In this document: positions 10,811 through 21,887 of the stretch, one piece after another
How positions within the stretch are numbered: the stretch's first letter is position 1
Layout of the letters: every line of letters begins with the position of its first letter
Source: Spirodela intermedia
Lineage: Eukaryota > Streptophyta > Magnoliopsida > Alismatales > Araceae
DNA length: 64,000 nt
Assembly (NCBI GenBank): GCA_902729315.2
Contig: LR746281.1
Span: 1,121,001-1,185,000, forward strand
Direction of reading: 5' to 3'
Made by a program: the position numbers and the translations under genes
Notes under the pieces: generated by a model
What the model was told of the DNA's origin: nothing
The model's database searches: none
Seen by the model: the letters and a program-made list of their open reading frames with translations, nothing else

Positions 10811-12045
10811 GTGATATCAGTCGGCAATAAGAAATTCCATGAAATTACAATAAGCACATTTCCAGCGTTTGCTGTCGTTCCTCTGTCTATCAATTTCTAA
10901 TAAATTATCTTCCCTGAAATTAGACTTGACTACGAAAAGAGAATAAGATGTAATGGATAAAGTAGATAATAAAAAAATTAAAATCGATTAGAGGAGGCTC
11001 TACCTTATGCATCTAACTAACGCCTGTAGATGAACGGGTACTGCTTGAAGGAGAAAATCGAAGATCATTATGTTAGACTGCTGCTCACAACTCTCTGGAA
11101 AATAACCTTGATGGAGACAAGGGCTTAACAAATGTCAAATGCTGCACTCCCCATGTGAAGAAAGGAAACTGATAGGGACAGTTCATATATGTTAAGTGAG
11201 AGGATTGCATGAGTAGTGAAACATAAATGTTGTGGAATCGATGTCTTAATCGGCTTCATCAGCAAGGGTTACATCAAGGAGGAGAGCTGTGTTCTATACA
11301 CTGAAGAAGATGAAAAGTTGAGTTGGACTTCATAATTTTCATCAGAGACGGGAAATCTCAGTCAACGGCCAGCAGGTTACCAGCCTAAAGCTTGCGGTTC
11401 TGTCACGTTACTCTTAAAGTGCTTAAATATTGCTCGCCGAAGAGAGGCCCATGAGGGGCAGCAAGGCACTTAGCACTGTCCGTCATTCTCATATTAAAGT
11501 TGTTGGAAATGAATATTAGATGCGAGAGATTGAGGACAAGTAAATCTTGAAGTTTACTTAAGGGATTTGACGCCTTGTTGGCATCGGTGTTTTCTTGTAG
11601 AGCAGGACGCAATGAAATTAATTAGTCATCTCTGGGATCAATAATGCTTTTGAAACCTTTGCATCGTTGATTTCGACTTCCAGGTCTCATTCATTAAGAA
11701 TGGAAGCCGAAATAATGGTACATCATGCGACGTCTTCTACACACCATGCCCGCGATATGATTCAATGTACAGTCGAAGGGTACGTTTCTTTCCGTATAAT
11801 TGGGCCATAAGTTAGGAAGAAGATAAATAATATATCCACTCTTCCTTGGTAATATTCCCATTTAAGCGTAATTTAAAATCTAAATTATGCCGGATATTAT
11901 ATTCCAAGTTCAGTGCGATTTCATCTTTTATCCCCAATGAATGACTTTCACAGGCTCCAAATTTTCGGATGTTTATGTTTGAATTGGTTATTTTTCCTAA
12001 ACGAATATTAGTATGGTATAGACGAAAAAATTAAAAAACAATACA
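10811..12045. other. Intergenic, no recognised gene
   Basis: No coding exon or repeat could be supported. A minus-strand frame at 11403-11612 has no recognisable features. Confidence 0.45.
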
Positions 12046-12396
12046 TTATCGCTGAACAATTTGGTGCATTGCCCCTGGCAGCAGACCGGAGTGTATGTGC
12101 ACCTTTTCTCGCGGGCCCTGCGGTTTAAGACATCCGCCTTTTGGTTCACGAGCGCTTCTAGCAACAATCACGACCAGTGCTGCCCTCGATCTCGCAGACG
12201 GGGGATCCCTATCGCAGGTTTGCTTTTCACCAGTCCTGCAATCAGTAAGCACACGCCGGACGGTGAGGCTCTCATCTATCTTGTCTGTATCCCAGCGCGT
12301 GGGTACGGTAGACGCCGGAGAACATACCGAGGAAGCAGCGCCGGAAATCAAGGTAATGAAGAGGAAGAAATAGAAGAGAACTCTTCCAACCGTCAC
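12046..12396 (-). pseudogene. STIG1-like pseudogene (tandem copy)
   Basis: Collinear with the intact gene at 8109-8552, with several independent lesions. The ATG is now GTG (12394-12396). One base is missing after the codons for the CDRDP segment, which shifts the frame. The codon for one cysteine of the CC pair is TAG in the original frame, and another base is lost shortly after. Similarity stops at the CQGQCTK region, so the last 30 or so residues with the final six cysteines are absent. The signal peptide and propeptide region are still well conserved. It is most likely non-functional as a STIG1 protein. Confidence 0.88.
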
Positions 12397-12463
12397 TACT
12401 TAGACGAACGGGAGCACGTGCGTTTGAGAGCGTAATACAAGCTAGTCAGTGAGGATGGGTGCG

Positions 12464-12470
12464 TTATATA
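12464..12470 (-). promoter_or_regulatory. TATA box of the STIG1 pseudogene
   Basis: TATATAA on the minus strand, at the position homologous to the TATA of the intact gene. It could still drive transcription of the broken copy. Confidence 0.5.
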
Positions 12471-13190
12471 GGTGCCCCTCCTAGAGTTGTTGTGAGCCTT
12501 CGAATGTCAGACACTAGGTTCCTACTATTAATGGAATTAGCGAAATTCTTATTACAAATTATAGTAACTCTTTTCTCGCACTTTCTGTGCCGTATTATTC
12601 TCTTCGCGAAGAGACGTGAACTACCCATGAGAATCCCATGCCTTCACAGGATTGACACAATGCTGTGACGTTGATGGGAGGACTGCGCCGATAAGCAGAG
12701 AAGCTTTCCCGGAGATGTACATGTATAAGCTTCTATGTCTTGACGGAGGACTCGTGTTTACATTGCCTCGACACTTGACCATTCTCTGTTTTCTCTGACT
12801 AGTGAGCTTCCACTGTAAGATATTGGTTTTCCGGCGAGCAGAGGGATCTGACTGAGATGAATGATTCTACACTGAAGTTTATGTTGGATTGTAAAATGTT
12901 AAAAAATGACTGTTCGGGAAATAATTCTTGTTAACACCAGTTGTACAGAGCTACTATGCGTCAATACTCCGGTGACATGTTGAACTCGCCATCAGAGAAT
13001 CGTTCACTCAAAAAAAATTCTTTTGTTCCTTTTCGAAACTCATGTCTTTTACGCTGACACATATGAATGAACTTAAGCAGATTAAACGGGCTCGAAATAT
13101 AGTTTTCTTCTACCTGATAAACTGTGCATTGAAGAAATTCAGGAGTCTGAAAGATTCATGAGGCAAACAATAAATTTAGCCTATTGTCTA

Positions 13191-13760
13191 ACAGAAATCC
13201 GATCTGATCAATAATGCAATAATACCCTCGGGAGTTTGGCGAAATTATAAATAGTATATAGATAACAGTATATTATATGAGAAAAAAAATATTTGTATTT
13301 ATTGAGGGTCATTGGCATAAGACCTGTTAACCGATAGAAAGTCATGGTTCTTTGTTTACGTTTGGATCTCAAGCATTTTTTGCGAATTAGCTCCAAAATA
13401 TTTGAAAGAATGACAAATGATGTTTTTATGACTGAATGATGTTATAAATTCAATACCTGAACGTGATACCTGAATGATGTTAACCTTTTCCATAAATTGT
13501 GTGCGGTAAATATTTATAACAAGTAAATTGTTAAAATCATTCCTCCTAAAAGGTCAGTTAGCTGTCTTAAACAGGCTTATATTATCAAACTTTTAATTAT
13601 CTGGTGTAAAAAGTAGTAACAGAAACATCACTAAAGAAAAGTCGATCTACTAGGTTATAATAAAGGTCGCTATGTATCTACTGTGATCTATGACAACAGC
13701 AGAAGCTGATGAGGTGCTTATGAAAATTTCAAGAATTTTTATCATCTACTGATTTGATGT
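13191..13760. other. Intergenic, no recognised gene
   Basis: AT-rich sequence without a supported feature. Confidence 0.4.
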
Positions 13761-14330
13761 AACATTCCATTTCAGCAGCTTCCTCATCAAACGACGGACT
13801 TGGTAACATGACTTCCTTCACACCCTATACCAATCATCAGGCCTGCTTTGAGAAGACCTTCATGGACATTGATGGGAGCCTCATGGCCATCGATGGGTGT
13901 TTCTTCAGTTCTATGATCATAACATACATATAGTGCAACTGATATAATATTCAATTTTTTAACATCCCTTTCTACAGTGATACAACTGTCTCCCACTGGA
14001 GCTCATAATGCGGCTGGCCCACTGCACATAATTCCATGAACATGGAAGCCACTCCCTTCACGTGTTTGTGTTGTTCCTGTCAACTATTTTTTCTTCCATG
14101 TAGTAAGAGTTGCCATGAAGCCACTATCGCTATCCTGTTATTAACAATTGACCTGTAGGCATTGACTTCGCTTATTATACTTCCACTTCTCTCATGCAAC
14201 TTGCTGGGCATAACATGGCAAGGAAAGAAGTTTTCTCTAGAAGCTGGTGATCCTGTATTCACTCCTTCAGAGCATTTCTTATTTTCTCTATAATAATTGA
14301 TTAATGGACAGTTTCCTGTCCTTCTCATTG
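13761..14330 (-). repeat. Segment X, copy 3 (inverted)
   Basis: The reverse complement is closely similar to copy 1 (about 6814-7200) and extends further upstream on its own strand (to about 14,330). A 69-codon minus-strand frame (13787-13996, no gap relative to copy 1) and an 82-codon minus-strand frame (14080-14328) are open but have no recognised domain. Together with copies 1 and 2 this makes two direct units and one inverted unit around the STIG1 genes. Confidence 0.6.
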
Positions 14331-15385
14331 CTTCTGTGGATTCCTTGTGGCAAACATCAGAAATTGAATGAGTTACTTAAAAGTCTCACTATCTTCCACC
14401 ATCATATTTAACTTGCTTTCCAAATCGTCTTGAACCAGTGTTCATCAAAAATATTGTCTATCGTGTGCATACTATGGTCCTAATAAATTTTTATTTCACA
14501 ATAAACCCTCACTATTCTCTCCATTTGGAAATGTCAGCTAATTATTCATTCTGAAAATTTCTCAGGATTTGTTGATGGAATGAATGGATATGGTGAGCTT
14601 TTTGCAACCCATCTCTCTATTTTGATTCCCAACAGGAAATTTTGATGATTCAAATTGTTTCACTAAGAGCTACTATTTGTACAGCTTTTAGATTGGTTAC
14701 CAGCATAGAAAGTGGCTAGTATCCTTCAATGAACTTAAAGTTGTTTCTGAACTAAAACTGTTTGTTGAACTGGTAGATTATAGGACACGATGTTATCATA
14801 AGAAATTAAGCCGCAAAACTTGAAATCAACTAGAAACCTATAGATTATAGGTATAGAAGTCAAAGGAGTCTTTAACTTCTAACTGACTGAAGATTATGCA
14901 AGCATGAAGATATGCTAAACCAATCTTCTTTTACACAAAATGAAGCATAGATACGTATGCAATTGGTGATCTAGTGAATATGTATGACTGTATACCTAGA
15001 TGTAATTGGTGATTATGTTTTCCCTCTAGCTGAAAATTTGAGAGAGAATACAGGCATCATAGAAATCTTGAATTTATTGGAACAAAATTGTGAAATTTAG
15101 GAGATTAGTATTCCTTTAGTGAAGGTTCAAGCTGCTTTGGAGTCCAAATAATGTTAGATGAAGATGAATGTTAAAGCTAGATTTATGTGTTTTAATTAGT
15201 TTTAATATTTTATTTTATTTTTTTAACTTGTAGAATAAATATAGGATATATTTTTAATTTTAGAAGTCTGAAGTTAGAATACTTAGCATAATTTTTTATT
15301 ATTAAAGTAAAAATAATAAAATATAAAAATTCTTCTGTCTGATAGCAAGCTAGCACTCAATAGCTAACTCAGAGGGGGGACAATA
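14331..15385. other. Intergenic, no recognised gene
   Basis: No gene was supported. Near the right end a purine run (15374-15388, GAGGGGGGACAATAG) directly precedes family S and could be a polypurine tract if S is an LTR. Confidence 0.4.
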
Positions 15386-15388
15386 GTG

Positions 15389-15861
15389 GAGCAGGTAGAT
15401 CTAAACCAAGGGAGCCATGAGTTGGGCTCGATTGGTGAAGGTCTCACTCCGCACACGTGTGCATTGCTCCCCTTCCACGTCCTGGTGGCCAATTGGTTGT
15501 GGGGCAAGGAACGCCTACACACATGTGCGCACACGAGGGCGGATCACCTTATTGCCTTCTCCCAAGATGGTCTTGGGCATTATTTTATTTTGAAAGAAGG
15601 GATCTCTATTGAGAGACATAGCTTTAGTTTATATTCAGCATATGTTCTGAAATATTTCTGATGTTGGACTAAACGTTTTCATCTATTTCAGTGCAGTCAT
15701 CTAGAGGACAGTGTAATCTAGTGTTACGTAGAGAACCACGTCATCTGATTAGTCTGATCTTGTGGCTGGCAAATCAACATGATACTAGATATGTAAAGTG
15801 ATGCATTTGCAGTTTGTGAATCTAATGTCACTCAGCATGCATGTGGCCTTAAAGACTGATA
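15389..15861 (+). repeat. Family S repeat, left copy (truncated)
   Basis: Matches 32480-32940. It carries the block shared with the A-LTR (CTCCCCTTCCACGTC ... TGTGGGGCAAGGA) and a decayed GTCC(A)ACATCA motif. It is cut off at the A-LTR that begins near 15862. Confidence 0.65.
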
Positions 15862-16536
15862 TGACGAGGACATGACTTAGTCGTTGTATAGTAAATCACG
15901 TAAATTTAAAATTTATAAAAGTAGAAAATATGATTTTTTAGATATTTAGAATTATTTCTGAACAAATATATCAATTATAATTCAATAAAACTTTCAAAAA
16001 ATAGAAATAATTTTCTAGGTCGATCACATGGATGTAATATAATATTAGATAATTATTCAGAATTTTCTTTAAAGAATACTATTTTTTATAAATTTTATAC
16101 TAGGAAATGAGAATTAAATAAATGTTAGAAGAATCATTATGAAATGAAGTATAGCTTGGTAAATTTAAATCACATAAATTATCACTAAATGAAGTAAAAA
16201 TTAATTTGAAAGTAGGAAAATAGAGTACTAGCATTATGGTGGTGATGCGTTGGTGATGCATCAAAATCTTGAGCATTTAGGAGGATCATCGTGTAATATC
16301 CACAACTTCAAAGGCTCTCTTTGGTAAGGACAACGTGGGCAATCTTTAGATCTTCTTATAAACTTTAAAGATCATTGAAATAGGTCATCGAATCGTCTTC
16401 GGCGATTGCTACCTAATAAAATAGAAAACTAACAACTTTGCGGCTCTTCGGCGGCTGTCACCCGATGTAGAGGAGTTGAATAGAGTTAGGGCGTGTGTCA
16501 GAGAGCTTCATCTTCAGGTCCGTATGGCAAGAGGAG

Positions 16537-18177
16537 TGATAAGTCTTCATTATCATATGTTAATAATTAGTAAATAATATAGTTTTAGCCTTAACTCATG
16601 ATAAATAGACTTATATTTGTGTTAAAGTGTGAAAAGTGGTTTTCAGCTGATTAAAGTGAATTTTTGGATAATTATGTAATTTTATACAAATTTATATGAT
16701 TTTTATAGTCTTAATTTTGACATAAATGAAGAAAAAGAAATAAAAATAAAAATAAAACAAAATGAGGGGGACCCAATAGCTAGTTTGGCCCAAAAGCACA
16801 TTAGAAGCGTAGTCGAGGAGGAGTTGCGAGTAGGGGCTCAAGCGGCTAGGACTAATAGGGGCACGTCTGTATCACTCCCCTTCCACGTGACTAGTGGCCA
16901 GTCGACTGTGGGGCAAGGAGTGGTCGTACACGCATGAGAAAGAGACTTACCTTCAAATGTAACATTACTATATATTTGTCCGAAACTTTGGTGCACAAGT
17001 GATGTGGCACTAAACCCGCGTCACACCTTTCCTAGAAAAAGGCAGGCAACCGGCGTAGGTTCAAATCCTCCCAAAGCCAAAATTCATATTTTTTATCTGA
17101 TTATCGCAACTTTCTTGCAAATCGCCGGTGAAAGATTTAGCAACAAGAATCACTAGATCATCGGTGAAAATCTTATCGACGCGATTCGCAAAGCATTGTT
17201 ACTAAAATTGTTGAACGATTCGCGATAAAAGGATCGTGAATCTATTGAGTAAAGTATCTTCGATTGATCGACGAACAAGTCATCATCGAGAAGACAACAA
17301 TCCGTCAGGAAACGAGTCGCCACCTCTTGAGAACATATCAGATGCAATGAAGAGCCTCCTCTTGCTGCACAGACCTGAGGATGAAGCTCCCTAAAATGTG
17401 CCCCACCTCCATCTAACTCCTCTCCGTCGGGTGACAACCACCAGAGAGCCGCAAAGTCGTCATTTTTTCACTCCTCCGAGTGATAACCATTGGAGACGAT
17501 TTGACGACCCATTTCATTGATCTCTAAACTTTGCAAAGAGATCTAGAGATTGCCCACATCGTCTTTGTCCAAAGAGAGCTTTTGAGGCCATGGACACTAC
17601 ACAACAATCCTCCCAAATGCTCAAGATTCTAGTGCATCGCCAACCCATCGTCACTGCGATGTTGGAACTCTGTTTTCCTACTTTCAACTTAATTTCTGCT
17701 TCATTTAGTGATAATTTGTGTGATTTAAATTTATCAAAATATACTTCATTCAATTATGATTCTTTCGGCTTTTATAAATCTTAATTTGATCAATTAAATC
17801 ATCTGTAATCACTTACATAAGAATCATCGGGCGAAACTCTATTTTTGCCCAATTCGCATTCGTCGGTCTCTGATGTCATTGTAACGTCTACACCCTTATT
17901 TCCTTTTTTTTGTGAATTTTAAATATATTTTATTTTCATTTCCTAATAGAAAATTTATAGAAAATACTATTCTTTGAGGAAATTTTTGAATAATTACTAG
18001 ATATTATATTACATCCCTGTGATTGACTTGGAAAGTTATTGCTATTTTTATAAGTTTTATTAAGTTATACTTGATAGATTTGTTTAGAAATACTTATAAA
18101 TATCTGAAAATTCATATTTTCTAGTTTTATAAATTTTAAATTTCCGTGATTTACTATACAACGATTAAGTCATGTCA
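16537..18177 (+). repeat. 5' LTR of the gag-only element
   Basis: 1641 bp, TGATAAGTCTTCA to AAGTCATGTCA. The CG dinucleotides of the core are mostly decayed to TG or CA. The antisense USE-like motif is degenerate (TGCCACATCA) but the 25-bp gap to TATATA is kept. Confidence 0.88.
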
Positions 18178-18182
18178 AATTT

Positions 18183-18199
18183 TGGCACCCTTCTAGGGA
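18183..18199 (+). other. Primer binding site (tRNA-Asp type)
   Basis: TGGCACCCTTCTAGGGA, five bases after the LTR end. It is a diverged form of the TGGCGCCGTTGCCGGGGA complementary to the 3' end of plant tRNA-Asp. The same 5-base spacing is found in the minus-strand element at 30735-30752. Confidence 0.7.
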
Positions 18200-18390
18200 T
18201 GTATTACATAATATTTAGTATTTTTCTATTTTTCTCTTAGAGTACACAAAAAAATTTAACTCTTGTTTTATTTTCTTCTTGCCAAATTTTTTTTTTTAAA
18301 AAAAAGGGAACAAACAAAAGCAAGGCAAAGACTGGAGCATACTGAATGAGAGTAATAATTACTAAACTTTTTCTTTGAATTTATTTTTTT

Positions 18391-19461
18391 ATGCGTGGTA
18401 GAAGATCCTTGCATCCAAGGCTAGAAAATCCTTTCATTATTTCATTCAAAACTAAAAATCTAAAAGAAAAATTAATTTTGATGGATAATGAAGGAAGTAT
18501 AGGTCAAATTGAGAACAAACCTATGGCCATGAAAAATTATTATATCCTTGATTCATTTCAAAGAGCATCCAATATTAGAGTCCCATTAGCACCCACTATT
18601 AAATTCAAAATAAATCTAAAAATTATTCAAATGCTCCAGAATTTTCATAGATTGTCTTTAGAGGAACCTCATCAGCACTTAGAAAAATTCCATATGATCT
18701 GTGATTTAATTAATCTCCCTCAAGTTACACCAGAAATTATTAAGATGAAACTATTTTCTCATATACTTAGGGACAAAGCTAGCCATTGGCTATCCACATT
18801 AGATAGAGAATTAACTAGCTAGAAAGACATAGAACAAGCCTTTCTTCAAAAAAATAATCTCTTAGGAAAAACTCAAAATATGAGAAAATATATATGGAGT
18901 TTTTCTCAAAGATCAAGAGAAACTTTGCATGAGACATGAGAAAAATTCAAAGATTTACTTAGAAAGTGTCATCATCATACTATACCTAAGTGGCAGCTCA
19001 ATAGAATTTTTTATGATGAATTATTTGAACAATATAAAAATATGGTTGATTCTATATGTGGAGGAGCTTTTATGAAGAAAACTCTTGATGAGATTTATAG
19101 TCTTTATGAGAATTTAAGTGAAAATTTTAGAGATCAAGTCTCTTTTGAATTTTATGATAGGGATAAGAAGAGAGGGATTTATGAATTATATCATCATCAT
19201 GATTCTAATTTAGAAAATGAGGTTAATCAGATTAATCAAAGATTAGAAAAACTTGATTTACTTATTGAGAATATTAGAAAGCCTCCTAACCTTCAATTGA
19301 ATGCATGTAGTGCTTGTCTTATGTATGATGAAAATGACCATTTCGAATTTCAATATCATCTAGGCAAGAACAAGTGCAAGTATCCCACGATTTTAGTAAA
19401 AATAGAGAATATTTTTCTAATTATTATAATCCTAATTAGGGAAATAATTTCTCATGAATAA
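18391..19461 (+). pseudogene. Retrotransposon gag, two in-frame stops
   Basis: One frame runs through the whole segment, beginning at an ATG. Residues of the retrotransposon gag core are clear: the FHRLSLEEPHQHLEKFHMIC stretch, the DKASHWL motif and the DSICGGAFM region. It is broken by TAG at 18820-18822 and by TGA near 18,938. At both places gag relatives have tryptophan (TGG), so each stop needs only one G-to-A change. The 3' part continues with a lysine- and glutamate-rich stretch predicted to form coiled coil. Gag would form the particle that packages the element RNA. It is inactive now. Confidence 0.82.
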
Positions 19462-19769
19462 ATCTAAATAATATTCAAAATCTAGAAGCACTTAGATCCA
19501 ATTCAAATTTTAAATTTCATCCAAAATAAGAACATAGACTTCAAAAAAATCAGCCCTCTCAAATTCAACCTAATGTTATAAAAATGATGTAGCAAATGAG
19601 CCAAATGGTGCAACAAACTATGAATCAAATGATGATGCACCAAAAACAAATTATAGAGGCTTTTGAGAATAGGAGAAAAGAGGGACAGCCACCTAGTCAG
19701 CCCATAGAAAATTTAAGAAACTATCCAACAATAGGATTTCAGCAAGGAGAGTCTAGCTAGATAAATTTA

Positions 19770-20789
19770 GGAAAAAACTCACGAAATGAAAATGTTAGGA
19801 TAGTGAATTCATTGAGTGAGAATATTTTACCTAATCCTTATTTCCAATTATTAGAAGACATTGATGAGCCATTAGAAGTAAATGAGAATATTAAGACTGA
19901 AAATATAGTAACATAAAATTTGAATAAAATTATTTATTACTCACAATTGATGAATGAATATAGTGAGAATGATGAGGAGAAAGAGCCCTTAGATGAAGAA
20001 ATAGCAGCTGATCATGAAAAAATCATCTAAATTTTAGTAGAAGGGAGTAAGGACAAAAATAAAGAAAAATATATTTCAAGTGAAGAAAAATCAGTTGATT
20101 TGAGAGATATAGGAGATGAAATTAATAAATATAATCATAATTTTTCAGCCATGGATGTTGATAGTGAGGATGATGATGTATATCATATACCAAAATTAGA
20201 AGATAGCTCTTGGGAAGATGAAGAATTTGATGAGTTGAGAAATGAAAAGTTAGAAGAAGAGTTGATTGAACTAATGGAGAGAAACAAAAATAATGAATAT
20301 GAATATAGAGATAATTTTGGAGGAGAAATTTTGAATTTAACTAAATTTATTAGGTCTGAGATTAAAGAAGATAATATTTTCATCCTTCAAAACCCACAGC
20401 CTATTAGAATTATTTCTAAGCTTGAAATATTTTACTCCTCACAAATTGAACAAATATGTATGGAAGATAAAATGGAACAGGGGAAGATTATGCAGATAAA
20501 AGAACACATTAAGAAATGGGTGAGTGAAAGAATTAGAGATATCAATTCAAATGAAAAAATTCTAAATTGGGTAAGAGCTAATTTGAAAATTATATGGCTT
20601 GATCACATTTTATGGTCTATTAATATAAAGTCTTTATTAACAAATGATAGCCTTACAAAACAAGCTAGAAATGAGGAAAGATTCTTTCAAAATGAAAATA
20701 TTATTTTTGGAAAACTTTTGTTAATTACCATTTTGTTTTGGCTGAAAGTATGTCAAGGTATATATATGAAGTATATGAATTTATGCTAA
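19770..20789 (+). pseudogene. Acidic second frame of the gag-only element (unknown)
   Basis: A frame of about 340 codons with a few stops in its first third and open from 20100 to 20789 (no ATG at 20100). The open part is very rich in Glu, Asp and Asn (for example DVDSEDDD and EDEEFDELRNEKLEEELIEL), likely helical. It is followed by a lysine-rich and a hydrophobic stretch. It occupies the place where protease and reverse transcriptase stand in the autonomous relative, but it shows no DTG, YxDD or zinc motif. It is not recognised. It may be an element-specific accessory frame or simply AT-biased open sequence. Confidence 0.4.
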
Positions 20790-20903
20790 ATTTGAAAAAG
20801 AATATCATGAAACTTACCTTGGGATACAAATATATTTTGATGGCCATAGATCATCTTATATGATCTAAGAGCTGTCCAGTTGAAGACATTAAATTATGCA
20901 CTA

Positions 20904-20922
20904 CATGGGAGGCAACCCATGG
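20904..20922 (+). other. Athila-like palindromic 3' motif
   Basis: CATGGGAGGCAACCCATGG contains the inverted arms CATGGG/CCCATG around AGGCAA. A GGGAGGCAACC motif stands at the end of the coding part in Athila-type elements; the minus-strand relative has it near 27,190-27,210. Confidence 0.6.
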
Positions 20923-21172
20923 TTTTTATTTTATTTTGTTTTTTTTTTAAGCTCTTATTTTCTTAGAATTTTGCAATACTTATTTCTGTATTTGTTTTTT
21001 CAAAAAAGTGTAGGAGGAGGAGTGTATGAAGTGGAAAATTAAAAACAAGGTTCAAGTGATGTCTTTCTGAGATTTATCATTTATGACAACATTTTTAATA
21101 CTTAACTTTACATATATGCATGCTTCACTTGAAAATTATATTTTCTGCATATTCTATTTCAATTTTTTTGTG

Positions 21173-21211
21173 TCATTGAGGACAATGTCATTTTTAAGTT
21201 GGGGGGTGAAG
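21173..21211 (+). other. Conserved 3' untranslated motif of Athila-like elements
   Basis: CATTGAGGACAATGTCA followed by a G-run (TTGGGGGG). The minus-strand element has the same pair near 26,895-26,935. Its role is not known to me. Confidence 0.5.
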
Positions 21212-21869
21212 TATTCATTATTAACTTATGCTATAGGATGATTAAGAACATGTGTTTGCATTTTATTTTTATTTTTTCATGCTCACTTAGAATAACAATT
21301 AAAAAATAAAAATAAAATAAAATTTGGAAAAATTACAACATCTATTTTCCAGTTTTCTGTCAAGAAGAATAGACTATCAAAAAGAGTAGACAAAAAAAAA
21401 CCTCAAATTTGAAATTCTAGACACCCTTTTCTCACATTTCAATCCCCTAGACATATATTACTGAAATTCGAAATTATAGCTATAAAGAGGATAGTTTTGA
21501 TTTATTTTTGACAAATTTATTGTTGTTGGAAATAGAACTGAAAATAGAAAACAAAATTGTCAAAACTATCTAATTTACAAATTTCTTACATCATATTGTA
21601 TGCATGAAAAATTAAATCAATTAGATTGATTGATACCAAAAGATACTAAGAAGATTATTATTGAGTCAAAATAATGATCTAGTGGTATAAAATGTTGAAA
21701 TACTCCTTGTATACATGATAGATAAAATGAATTTGATTTTATAGATTTTCACTTCATGATCTCGATGGATAGTATTTACTTGATGTGAACATTTGATTAA
21801 TCATTTGATTTTAATAGAGTTTTCTGCATCTTGATCTATCGGACTTGTGAGGAGAAATCACTTATTTCG

Positions 21870-21887
21870 AAAAAGTAAAAGAGAGAG
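21870..21887 (+). other. Polypurine tract
   Basis: AAAAAGTAAAAGAGAGAG lies directly before the TG of the 3' LTR. It is the expected primer for plus-strand synthesis and fixes the LTR border. Confidence 0.75.

Larger units (their letters stand above)
12046..13190 (-). repeat. Tandem duplication unit, copy 2
   Basis: Counterpart of 8109-9390, in the same orientation and offset by about 3.84 kb measured at the start codons. The upstream part is as similar as the coding part. Confidence 0.72.
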
